Source: Rhizobium sp.
GTDB taxonomy: Bacteria; Pseudomonadota; Alphaproteobacteria; Rhizobiales; Rhizobiaceae
Assembly: GCA_019739215.1 (NCBI GenBank)
Contig: JAHHDR010000033.1
Span: 1-64,000, forward strand
Reading direction: 5' to 3'
Length of the DNA stretch: 64,000 bases
Shown here: in pieces, positions 40,062-48,300 of the stretch
Layout: the number at the start of each line of letters is the position of its first letter
How positions within the stretch are numbered: the first letter of the stretch is position 1
Notes under the pieces: generated by a model
Database searches by the model: none
Told to the model about the DNA's origin: nothing
What the model saw: only the letters and a program-made list of their open reading frames with translations
Made by a program: the position numbers and the translations under genes

Positions 40062-41129
40062 TCAGAGCGTGGTGTTGAACTCGACCTTGATCGAGCCGTC
40101 GAGGATGCCCGCGCGTGCCTTGTCCACTTCGGCAATCGCGTCCTTGGCCTTGGCGACCAAGTCGGCAGGGCCCTGCTCGGCGAAGACGGGCGACGGAATG
40201 AAGTCGATAACGCCGGTGCCGAGACCGGTATGCTCATGAGTGCCGCCCTTCCAGTCCGGTCCCAGGGCCTTGGTGGTTTCGTTGTAGAGCGAAACGCCGA
40301 AATCGAGCCCGACGATGGAAATCACCGACTTCGGGCCAAGCTGGTATTGTGCCGGAGCAAGGCAGCTCACCATGCGGCCTTCCTTCTCGTTGGCCGCCGC
40401 AATGATGCCGCCGTCGGTCGCCGCGGCATCGGTCTGGATATAGTCGATGCCGTCATTGTACATCTGGGTCGCGATTTCCTGGCCCTTGGCGGGATCCTGG
40501 AACGAACCGGCAAAGGCTGCGGTGACGGTGGCATCGGGACGAACCGAGAGAACGCCTGCCTTCAATGCATTGAAGTCGGCATTGAGCGGCGGGATTGACA
40601 CGCCGCCGATGAAGCCGATCTTGCCCGTCGACGACATCTTGGCTGCAAAGATGCCCGACAGGTAGCAGCCGAGATAGTAGTCATAGGAGACGGTGACGAC
40701 ATTGGGGATCGGCGGTTCGAACGCGTCGCCGAAGAGCTGGATCCACTTGGTGTTGGGATAGGACGGCGCCAGCGCCTTGAACGGCTCGGCGACTTCGTTG
40801 AAGGTCGATACGATGATCGCCGCGCCGGCGTCGCCGAGCGTGCGATAGACGGTCTCATAGGTTGCCGGGTCCTGGGCATAGATGGCGCGGTATTCGAAGC
40901 CTTTTTCTTCCGAAAGCTGCTTTAGCTTGGCAATCATCTGGTCGACCGGACCATTGTCGCCGGCCGCCTGGGTGTGGACGAGCGCCACCAGCCCGCCGGC
41001 CGCCTGCGCGAACTCAGGCACGATGGAAGCGGCAAAGCCGAGCGCCGCCGCACCCGCGCTCACTTGCAGGAAGCTGCGGCGGTTCATCGTTGAAATTCCA
41101 GTCGTCAAGTTCCCAGTCTTGTCGGTCAT
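40062..41129 (-). CDS. BMP-family ABC transporter substrate-binding protein
   Basis: Nucleoside-type periplasmic binding protein (BmpA/PnrA class), 355 residues from ATG 41129, preceded by AGGGAACC. A twin-arginine signal is visible (NRRSFLQVSAGAAALGFAAS, ending AQA), so it is exported folded by Tat. The mature part reads GGLVALVHTQAAGDNGPVDQ, YDYYLGCYLSGIFAAKM and GKIGFIGGVSIPPLNADFNA, typical of BMP proteins. It is followed by its ATPase and two permeases. Ligands in the family are purine or pyrimidine nucleosides and relatives. Confidence 0.92.
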   Translation of the reverse strand: MTDKTGNLTTGISTMNRRSFLQVSAGAAALGFAASIVPEFAQAAGGLVALVHTQAAGDNGPVDQMIAKLKQLSEEKGFEYRAIYAQDPATYETVYRTLGDAGAAIIVSTFNEVAEPFKALAPSYPNTKWIQLFGDAFEPPIPNVVTVSYDYYLGCYLSGIFAAKMSSTGKIGFIGGVSIPPLNADFNALKAGVLSVRPDATVTAAFAGSFQDPAKGQEIATQMYNDGIDYIQTDAAATDGGIIAAANEKEGRMVSCLAPAQYQLGPKSVISIVGLDFGVSLYNETTKALGPDWKGGTHEHTGLGTGVIDFIPSPVFAEQGPADLVAKAKDAIAEVDKARAGILDGSIKVEFNTTL

Positions 41130-41208
41130 GTCGGTTCCCTTTTTTTGATGGTTGGTCTTGTCATGCACGTCGTCACGCGCCGGCCGTCCGCGGCGTTGCC
41201 CTGATGGT

Positions 41209-41529
41209 TCAGAGCGGCGGCGAATAGGAGGCCGGGTTCATGATCATCACCTCCTGCTTCTGGATCGCATCGAGCGCCCAGACCTCGGAGATGAATTTCT
41301 GCCAGTCCGGATCGGCATACATCGTGTTGCGGCGTGCCTCGCGATCGGCCAGGCTGTCATAGGCCCACATCAGCACCGTGGTGTGCAGCGTGCCGAGTTC
41401 GGACGAATAGAGACCGACGAATTTGTTGAGATGGCGCCTCTGCACCGGCAGGCCGTCGGCCTCGTATTTTCTCATCCACTTGTCGACCGTGCCGGGCTTG
41501 AAGGTGTAGGTGCGGTGTTCGAGGATCAT
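41209..41529 (-). CDS. NIPSNAP-family protein
   Basis: 106-residue ferredoxin-like alpha/beta protein: MILEHRTYTFKPGTVDKWMR, GLYSSELGTLHTTVLMWAYD, DPDWQKFISEVWALDAIQKQ. NIPSNAP proteins are often encoded near catabolic enzymes but their reaction is generally unknown. It is 9 bp after the GMC oxidoreductase gene and 79 bp before the BMP gene, in the same operon. Confidence 0.9.
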   Translation of the reverse strand: MILEHRTYTFKPGTVDKWMRKYEADGLPVQRRHLNKFVGLYSSELGTLHTTVLMWAYDSLADREARRNTMYADPDWQKFISEVWALDAIQKQEVMIMNPASYSPPL

Positions 41530-41538
41530 GGATCGCTC

Positions 41539-43164
41539 CTATGCGTTCAGGATGAATTCGGCGCATTTCTCGCCGATCATGATGGCGGGCGCGTTGGTAT
41601 TGCCGCTCGAGATGATAGGCATGATCGACGCATCGGCGACGCGCAGGCCGTCGATGCCGTGCACCTTCAGCGTGGCGTCGACGACTGCCATCGGGTCGTT
41701 GCCCATCTTGGCCGTGCCGACCGGATGGAAGGTCGTCATGGCGGTGGCGCGCAACCACTTGGTCAGGTCCTCGTCGCTCAATGCTGCGGGTCCGGGCGCT
41801 AGCTCGCTGCCGCGATAGCGATCGAAGGCTTTCTGGCCGATGATGTCACGGGTCAGCCGGATGCCATCGATCATGGTCCGGATGTCGAAATCCGCCTGCA
41901 GATAATTGGCCTGGATTCTGGGCTTGTCGGTCGGGTTGGCGGACCGCAGCGTGATCTCGCCGCGGCTTGCCGGATTGACCGGTCCGACGCGGATGGTGAA
42001 ACCGTGATTGGCCTCGACCCGCTGCTTGCCGCGGAACGGATTGGGGAAATGCAGGTTGGCGGTCTTCTCGAGCGCCGGCATGAAATGGAGCTGGATGTCG
42101 GGCGCCACCAGCGCGTCATTCGAGCGGATGAAAGCGCCGGCTTCGTAGGGGAATGTCGTGGTGATGCCCTCGCCGAACAGTATGCCCTGCGCCACCGCCG
42201 GGATCAGCTTGTCGGCACGCAGGTCTCCGAACAGGGTAACCGGCTCGCGGCATTCCCAACTCATCACGCAATCCACGTGATCCTGCAGGTTCTTGCCCAC
42301 GCCGGGCAGATCGTGCACCGGCTTGATGCCTGTCGCCCTCAGCTCATCTGCCGGCCCGATGCCTGAAAGAAGCAGCGCCTTCGGTGAGTTAACCACACCG
42401 GCCGACAACACCACCTCGCGGCCCGCGCGGGCCTGCGACAGCGAGCCGTTGCGCAGATATTCGACACCGACCACCCTGCCCTGTTCGAGGATCAGCCGCG
42501 TGGTCTCTGCGCCGGTGATGACCGTGAGGTTCGACCGACCCATGGCCGACCGCAGAAAGGCCCAAGAGGTCGACCAGCGCTTGCCCTTGCGGATGGTGAA
42601 ATCGTAGCGGCCGAAGCCCTCCTGTGTGGCACCGTTGAAATCATCGTTGAGCGGATAGCCCGCCTCCACGCCGGCCTGGGAGAACACATCCATCAGCGGA
42701 TTGCTGCCGCGCGCCCGGCAGACGGTCAGTTCGCCCTCAGCGTTGTGGAAGTCGTCATTGCGCTGGATATGCGCTTCGGAGCGGCGGAAAGCGGGCAACA
42801 CCTCGTCATAGGACCAGCCCGGCAGGCCAAGCTGCGACCAGCGGTCATAGTCATGCCTGTTGCCGCGGACATAGATCATGCCGTTGATGGTGGACGTGCC
42901 GCCCAGCACCTTGCCGCGCGGCCAGTAGAGCGAGCGGCCGTTGAGATACGGCTCGGGCTCGGTGTGATAGTGCCAGTTGTAGATCCCCGAATGAAAGAGC
43001 TTGCCCATCAGCATTGGCAGGCGAAACAGCGGATTGCGATCCTTGCCGCCCGCTTCGAGCAGCAGGACGCGATTGGCCGGATTGGCGGTCAGGCGGTTGG
43101 CGAGAACGCAGCCCGCGGAGCCTGCGCCGACAATGATGAAATCATATTCGGGTGTCGCTGCCAT
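41539..43164 (-). CDS. GMC-family FAD-dependent oxidoreductase
   Basis: 541-residue flavoenzyme of the choline/alcohol dehydrogenase type. It has the FAD dinucleotide motif in YDFIIVGAGSAGCVLANRLT, the GMC signature PRGKVLGGTSTINGMIYVRG (~80-99), and the catalytic His in TTFHPVGTAKMG (~470). It ends GNTNAPAIMIGEKCAEFIL. It probably oxidises a primary alcohol, and in this operon a sugar or nucleoside hydroxyl is plausible. It starts 3 bp after the UDG-like gene. Confidence 0.93.
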   Translation of the reverse strand: MAATPEYDFIIVGAGSAGCVLANRLTANPANRVLLLEAGGKDRNPLFRLPMLMGKLFHSGIYNWHYHTEPEPYLNGRSLYWPRGKVLGGTSTINGMIYVRGNRHDYDRWSQLGLPGWSYDEVLPAFRRSEAHIQRNDDFHNAEGELTVCRARGSNPLMDVFSQAGVEAGYPLNDDFNGATQEGFGRYDFTIRKGKRWSTSWAFLRSAMGRSNLTVITGAETTRLILEQGRVVGVEYLRNGSLSQARAGREVVLSAGVVNSPKALLLSGIGPADELRATGIKPVHDLPGVGKNLQDHVDCVMSWECREPVTLFGDLRADKLIPAVAQGILFGEGITTTFPYEAGAFIRSNDALVAPDIQLHFMPALEKTANLHFPNPFRGKQRVEANHGFTIRVGPVNPASRGEITLRSANPTDKPRIQANYLQADFDIRTMIDGIRLTRDIIGQKAFDRYRGSELAPGPAALSDEDLTKWLRATAMTTFHPVGTAKMGNDPMAVVDATLKVHGIDGLRVADASIMPIISSGNTNAPAIMIGEKCAEFILNA

Positions 43165-43167
43165 GGG

Positions 43168-44019
43168 TCACCACGCGATGGGCTTGGCACCCATCGCCTC
43201 CAGATAGGAATTGCAGAGAATGAAGGGATTGGGCTGGCCGAGCACCTTGTCGGCGAAGGCGGGATGCTCGCGCTGCACCAGCGCCACGCTGCCGTTTCGG
43301 CCTTCCGAAAATCCCGCTTCGGCGAAGATGTCGGCGGCGGCGGCGCCGAAACCGAGAAAAACGACCGGCTGCCCGCGAGCCACCAGCACCTCGATAACCC
43401 GCCCCATCAGCGGCCGCCAGAATGGGAGATGGCCGCGCGACTGGTGCGGGTCGATGTCGACCTTGAAGCGCGACAGCGTCAGCGAGGCATTGAGAAGCAG
43501 CGCGCCTTCGCTGACCCAGCGATCGGCAATCTCGCTCGAGGTTTCGAATGTGGTGTCCGCATCCGTCAGGATGGAGCGAACCTCGGGCCAGCGATCAAAA
43601 TTCTCGGCCAGCCTTTCGTTTCCAGTCCGCGCGGCGGCGATCAGCTGCATGTAAGCGCGGATGCTCTTGGAGAACATCTTGTCGAGTTCGGCCCAGGAAG
43701 CGAGATTTCCGGCCTCGAAGGCGCGGCCCGTGGCGAAGCCGGGCTCCGGATACGGGTCCTGGCCGAGGATTACGCATCTGACGTCTTGTGGAGAAATGCC
43801 GTCGAAGGCAGCCAGCGCATGCGCGCCCTTGGGCTGGCCGGGAAAAGTCTTGCCGCGGCGAACTGGAAAGATCGGCTCCCAGGCTTCGAAGTCGAGCGAC
43901 GGATCGACGCGATCGAAGGGATCTCCGATCGTTCCGAGCGCGATCCGCCAGGCGTCGGGAAGATCGAACTCCCAGCCTGAAAGCATCTCCGTCATCGCCT
44001 CTCTCAACGTCCTCGGCAT
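43168..44019 (-). CDS. Uracil-DNA glycosylase family-1-like protein
   Basis: 283 residues. Motif A reads CVILGQDPYPEPGFATGRAF: the catalytic Asp and stacking Tyr are present, but the usual His of GQDPYH is Pro. LLLNASLTLS keeps the uracil-binding Asn. Motif B is EHPAFADKVLGQPNPFILCN, with the catalytic His but AFA instead of SPL. The C-terminus GAKPIAW matches the Ung end. The N-terminal ~50 residues are extra. It is first gene of the nucleoside operon, 3 bp before the GMC gene, under the RutR-like operators. Standard DNA repair is possible, but the context suggests a link to base or nucleoside metabolism. Confidence 0.85.
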   Translation of the reverse strand: MPRTLREAMTEMLSGWEFDLPDAWRIALGTIGDPFDRVDPSLDFEAWEPIFPVRRGKTFPGQPKGAHALAAFDGISPQDVRCVILGQDPYPEPGFATGRAFEAGNLASWAELDKMFSKSIRAYMQLIAAARTGNERLAENFDRWPEVRSILTDADTTFETSSEIADRWVSEGALLLNASLTLSRFKVDIDPHQSRGHLPFWRPLMGRVIEVLVARGQPVVFLGFGAAAADIFAEAGFSEGRNGSVALVQREHPAFADKVLGQPNPFILCNSYLEAMGAKPIAW

Positions 44020-44054
44020 TTTGCCGTTCCCCTTTGCGTTGATGGGAGACTAGA

Positions 44055-44139
44055 CAAAAGCTGACCAAAGTGTCAACTTTTGAAAAGACAAAAAATGACA
44101 TTCAGGTCAAATTTATTTGACCAATTAGTCAGCTTTTGG
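44055..44139. promoter_or_regulatory. Three RutR-like operator palindromes
   Basis: RutR binds TTGACCA-NN-TGGTCAA. Matches here: CTGACCAAAGTGTCAA (44061-44076, 11 of 14 fixed positions), ATGACATTCAGGTCAA (44095-44110, 10 of 14) and TTGACCAATTAGTCAG (44117-44132, 12 of 14). The first is inside a longer dyad with CAAAAG and CTTTTG arms (44055-44082), and CAAAAGCTGAC recurs inverted at 44128-44138. The sites fill the gap between the divergent TetR gene and the UDG-like operon, so the RutR-like protein probably controls both. Confidence 0.65.
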
Positions 44140-44251
44140 CAGAGCATTCCCGCGCTTGCATTTCGCTTGAAAACGCGGCAATTGCAGTGGCGGCGTCACC
44201 GCCACGCAGGATTGCCCGGCTGAGAGCAGCGGCGACAGGGAGCGAAATCGC

Positions 44252-44881
44252 ATGGCAAAGGCAAGAGATCCGGAAGAGCGCATCAGCGCGCGCAATAGGC
44301 GGATCATCATCAAGGCCGGGATCGAGATTTTTGCGCGCAAGGGCTTCGACGGCACCCGCATCGCCGAGATCGCGGAAGCCTCCGGCCTGCCCAAGGCCAA
44401 TGTCTACTACTACTTTTCGTCCAAGGAGGAGATCTACACCGCCATCATCGCCCACCTGATCGCCGGATGGGACGATGCGCTGAAATATATCTCGCCGGAA
44501 CGCGAGCCGGCGGAAGCTTTCCGGCTCTATATCAAGGCGAAGCTGGATTACGCCCGCAGGAACGGCGCGGAATCCCGCCTCTTCGCCAGCGAGATCATCC
44601 AGGGCGCGCGGTTTCTCACGAAGAAGGATCGCGATCACATGCGCCGGGTAACAGACGTGCATGTTGGGGTTGTCGAGGGCTGGATTGCCGCGGGCAAACT
44701 CTTGCCTGTCGATCCCCGCCACCTGTTCATCATGCTTTGGGCATCGACGCAGTTCTATGCAGAGTTCGAGCCGGTCGCAGCCGATGGATTGCGCAAGACA
44801 CGCCTGAAGATCGAAGACTACGACAAGGCAGCGGCGACGATCAGCGAAACGATCTTGAAGGGAATCTTGCCGGCTTCATAG
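44252..44881 (+). CDS. RutR-like TetR-family regulator
   Basis: 209 residues. The helix-turn-helix lies at ~20-55 (KGFDGTRIAEIAEASGLPKA, NVYYYFSSKEEIYTAII). The C-terminal domain matches the RutR/YcdC type: ESRLFASEIIQGARFLTKKD, then VEGWIAAGKLLPVDPRHLFI, then MLWASTQFYAEFEPV. RutR of E. coli senses uracil and controls pyrimidine degradation. Divergent from the nucleoside uptake and catabolism operon, with RutR-like sites between, so a nucleobase-responsive repressor is the natural inference. Confidence 0.9.
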   Translation: MAKARDPEERISARNRRIIIKAGIEIFARKGFDGTRIAEIAEASGLPKANVYYYFSSKEEIYTAIIAHLIAGWDDALKYISPEREPAEAFRLYIKAKLDYARRNGAESRLFASEIIQGARFLTKKDRDHMRRVTDVHVGVVEGWIAAGKLLPVDPRHLFIMLWASTQFYAEFEPVAADGLRKTRLKIEDYDKAAATISETILKGILPAS

Positions 44882-44903
44882 TTCGAGCAAGCCGCGGCCA
44901 TGA

Positions 44904-45014
44904 GTCAGGATGACGAGGCAGGCGGTCGCTCTGGCCACAGCCGATCGCCAGCTGGCCGCTGCGGCGCAGGGCGAAGGCGTGGCGGTGCTGGGACCGCTCG
45001 CGCATGAGCAGTGA
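44904..45014 (+). pseudogene. PIN-domain (VapC-like) C-terminal relic
   Basis: From ATG 44910 the frame reads MTRQAVALATADRQLAAAA, then QGEGVAVLGPLAHEQ and a stop at 45012-45014. LATADRQLAAAA with the following V-V-L strand matches the C-terminal motif of PIN-domain toxins (TxDxxL). The upstream two thirds, including the first acidic residues, and any antitoxin are missing. Chance resemblance is possible for so short a piece. Confidence 0.35.
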
Positions 45015-45375
45015 CAACGATCGCGCCGACGCGGGCTCGTCGTTTCTGAAGCGGGCCACGGAACTCGACACGCTCGATGCCACCTTCCCCTTCGATCGCC
45101 GGGATCAATTCGCCGGCATCCTGACCGGCGACTGCCTTCACGGTCCTCAGATTTGCAGCAAGGCCACCGCCCGCCCGCGACAGAGGAAGAGCCGCAAAGC
45201 CGTCACTGCAATGCGCGATGCCCGCCCTCAGTGCTGGTTCATCGAGGCCGGGGACCGCGATTTATCCCCGCATCTCTAACAAGAGTGGTATCCTTGCCCC
45301 GCCTGCCACGAACGGTTGGGGCGATTCTCGCCCGCCAACGTCGGAGGTCGCAGGTTTGCGGATGGGATAAAAAGA
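45015..45375. other. Region upstream of ndvB without a supported gene
   Basis: About 360 bp holding the ndvB promoter. Open frames on both strands (for example minus 45141-44905) show no family signal. The open frame of ndvB extends upstream to 45316 but that part is not conserved. Confidence 0.5.
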
Positions 45376-48300
45376 ATGAACATCCATCCCTTCAAGGTGG
45401 TTCACCTTGAAACGACGTCAATTGCCAATCCGCACGCGCCGATCCGGGGTGACTTCCAGACGCCCGATGAACTGGCCTATCTTGGGCGTGGCCTGGCTGT
45501 GAGCGAATTCGCTGTGCTCCAGAGTTTCACCGAACTCCGCTATCCCGACCGGCTCGATGAAAACGAGCAAGCACTTCTGAAAAATCACGCAGCGATCGCA
45601 CTGGCCGCGAGCAGGAAGGAGATGATCACACCGGCTGCGGAGTGGCTGCTGGATCACCACCATACCGTCAAGGAGAATTTTCGGCAGGTCCGCCGGGATC
45701 TGCCGCAGAAATTCTTCCGCCAACTGCCGGCGATTCCGGTCGAGGGCGCGCCGAAACTGCCGCGCACTTTTGCGCTGACCTGGGATTATGTCGCACATAC
45801 CGACAGTACGTTCCAGCCAGAGACGCTTACCGCGATCGTCGAGGGGTTCCAGCAGGTCGAGTCTCTGTCGATCGGCGAGATCTGGGCCATTCCCGCCATC
45901 CTGCGCTATGTTCTGCTCGAAAACCTGCGGCGGCTCTCCGACCGTGTCGAAGCCTCGCGGATGATGCGCCAGCAGGCCAATGCGCTCGCCGATCTTCTGG
46001 CCGCCGGTGGTTCGGACGGCAGTCTCAAGCAGGCGTTCGAGATACATGGGCGCCATACCGAAGACACCAGCTTTGCCGCACAACTTCTCTACCGGTTGAG
46101 GGAGGATTCGAACTCGACATCGGAGGCGCTGATCTGGCTCGAGCGACAGCTCGAAGAGCGCAGGAGCGACGCCGAAGAGGTCATCATCTCGGAACACGCC
46201 AAGATTTCCACCGGCAACCTGAGCGTCGGCAACATCATACGAAGCCTGAAGCGCATCGACGACTTCGATTGGACGGCGTGGTTTGAGGATGTCTCGAAGG
46301 TCGATGTCACGCTTCGCGAGGCGTCAGATTTCGCAGCCCTCGACGCGGCATCGCGAAACCACTACCGAACGACGATCGAGAACATCGCTCGCCGGTCGGA
46401 GAAAACGGAGATGGAAGTGGCGATCCTCGCCATCACCATGTCCCACGCGCAAGCCGACGACGAGGCCGGTGGCGGACGACGTGGCAATGTCGGCTATTTC
46501 CTCGCCGGAAAGGGATTGGCGGAGCTCCGGGTGGCCGCAGGCTACAGATTGCCTTATGCCGAGCGCTTCGGAATGGCCTACCGCGCGGCTGGCCTTGTCT
46601 CGCTGGTCGCGCCGACGCTTGCGCTTGCGGCCATCCTCCTTGCCCTCGGGGCCTGGTTCCTTTCTGTCTGGCCCATCGCCGGAATTTCCCTCATTCTGCT
46701 TCTGGTCACGTTCGCGCTTCCGGCACTGGAAGCCGGATCCGCCCTGTATCGGGCGCTTGTCTTCGCCGTGGTGCCGCCGGCATTCCTGCCTGGCTATGAA
46801 TTCAAGTCCGGCATACCGCCGACAGCCCGGACCCTGGTCGTCATACCGTGCCTGATTTCGGATCGCGACACCGTCGCAGCACTGTCACGAAGCCTGGAAG
46901 TGCACTATCTGGCCAATCCCGACCAGGAGATATTCTTCGCGCTGCTCAGCGATCTCGGCGACAGCAAGGAGGAGCCGCTCGAAGGCAACGACCTCATCGC
47001 CCTCGCCCGCGCGGAGATCGACGGACTTGCGGAGAAATATGCTGCCGCCGGCCCGCGAAGGTTCTTCCTGCTTCATCGTCGGCCGCTCCACAACCCGTCT
47101 GAGGGCGTGTGGATGGGCTGGGAACGCAAGCGCGGCAAGCTGCACGAGCTAAACCTGCTGCTGCGCGGCGATCCCGACACGACATTCGAAGCCACCGCCC
47201 AGCTTCCCAACGGTATCCAATATGTGCTGACGCTTGATTCCGACACCCGCCTGCCGCGCGATTCCGCCCGCAAGCTGATCGGAAAGCTGGCCCATCCCCT
47301 GAACGCGCCATCGATCGACCCGGCCACGGGACGCGTCACGGAGGGCTACGGCATTCTTCAGCCGCGCATCACGCCGTCGCTGACGACGGGAGACGATGCT
47401 TCCATCTTTCAGAGGATATTCTCGCGCGACCGGGGCCTGGACCCCTATGTCTTCGCCGTCTCCGATGTCTATCAGGACCTCTTCGGCGAGGGTTCATTCA
47501 CCGGCAAGGGCCTCTATCACGTCGACGCCTTCCACGCCGCCCTCGATGGCCGCATCGCGGAGAACACCGTCCTGAGCCACGATCTGCTCGAGGGCTCCTT
47601 CGCCCGGAGCGCGCTGGTGACCGATGTCGTGTTCATCGAGGACTTTCCGGTGCAATACATCGTGGAAGCATCCCGACAGCACCGATGGGTGCGTGGCGAC
47701 TGGCAGTTGCTGCCCTACATCTTCGGCAGAAGGCCGGGGGCGACGCCGCTTTCCCGCTTCAAGATGATCGACAACCTCCGACGTTCGGCCACGCCGTCCG
47801 TCTGGCTCGCCGCTTCGCTCCTGAGCTGGTGCCTGCTCCCGCCGGGTCCGGCGGCCCTGTGGCAACTGGGGCTGATCATCGCCTTCTATGTGGGGCCATT
47901 TCTGTCACTCTTCGCAGGCATCGTGCCCCGGCAAGTGGGCGTGACGCCGGAGATCCATGCTCGCACCCTGTTCGACGACCTGACCGACATCTTCGCCCAG
48001 ATCAGCCTGCATGTCGCCTTTATCGCGCATAATGCGGCACTGATGGTGGACGCCATCATCCGGACGTCGATCCGATTGCTCTACAGCCGCAGACATCTCA
48101 TCGAGTGGAAGACGACGCTTGAAATCTCCTCGTCGAATTCCGGCACGCTTGGTCACTATTACAGGCTGATGTGGGCATCACCAGCGATCGGCGTCGCATG
48201 CATGGCACTCGTCTACGCCGTCAATCCCCAAACCGGCATGATCGCATCCGTTTTCGGACTCATCTGGCTTGCCGCACCGGCGCTGGCCTGGTGGATCAGC

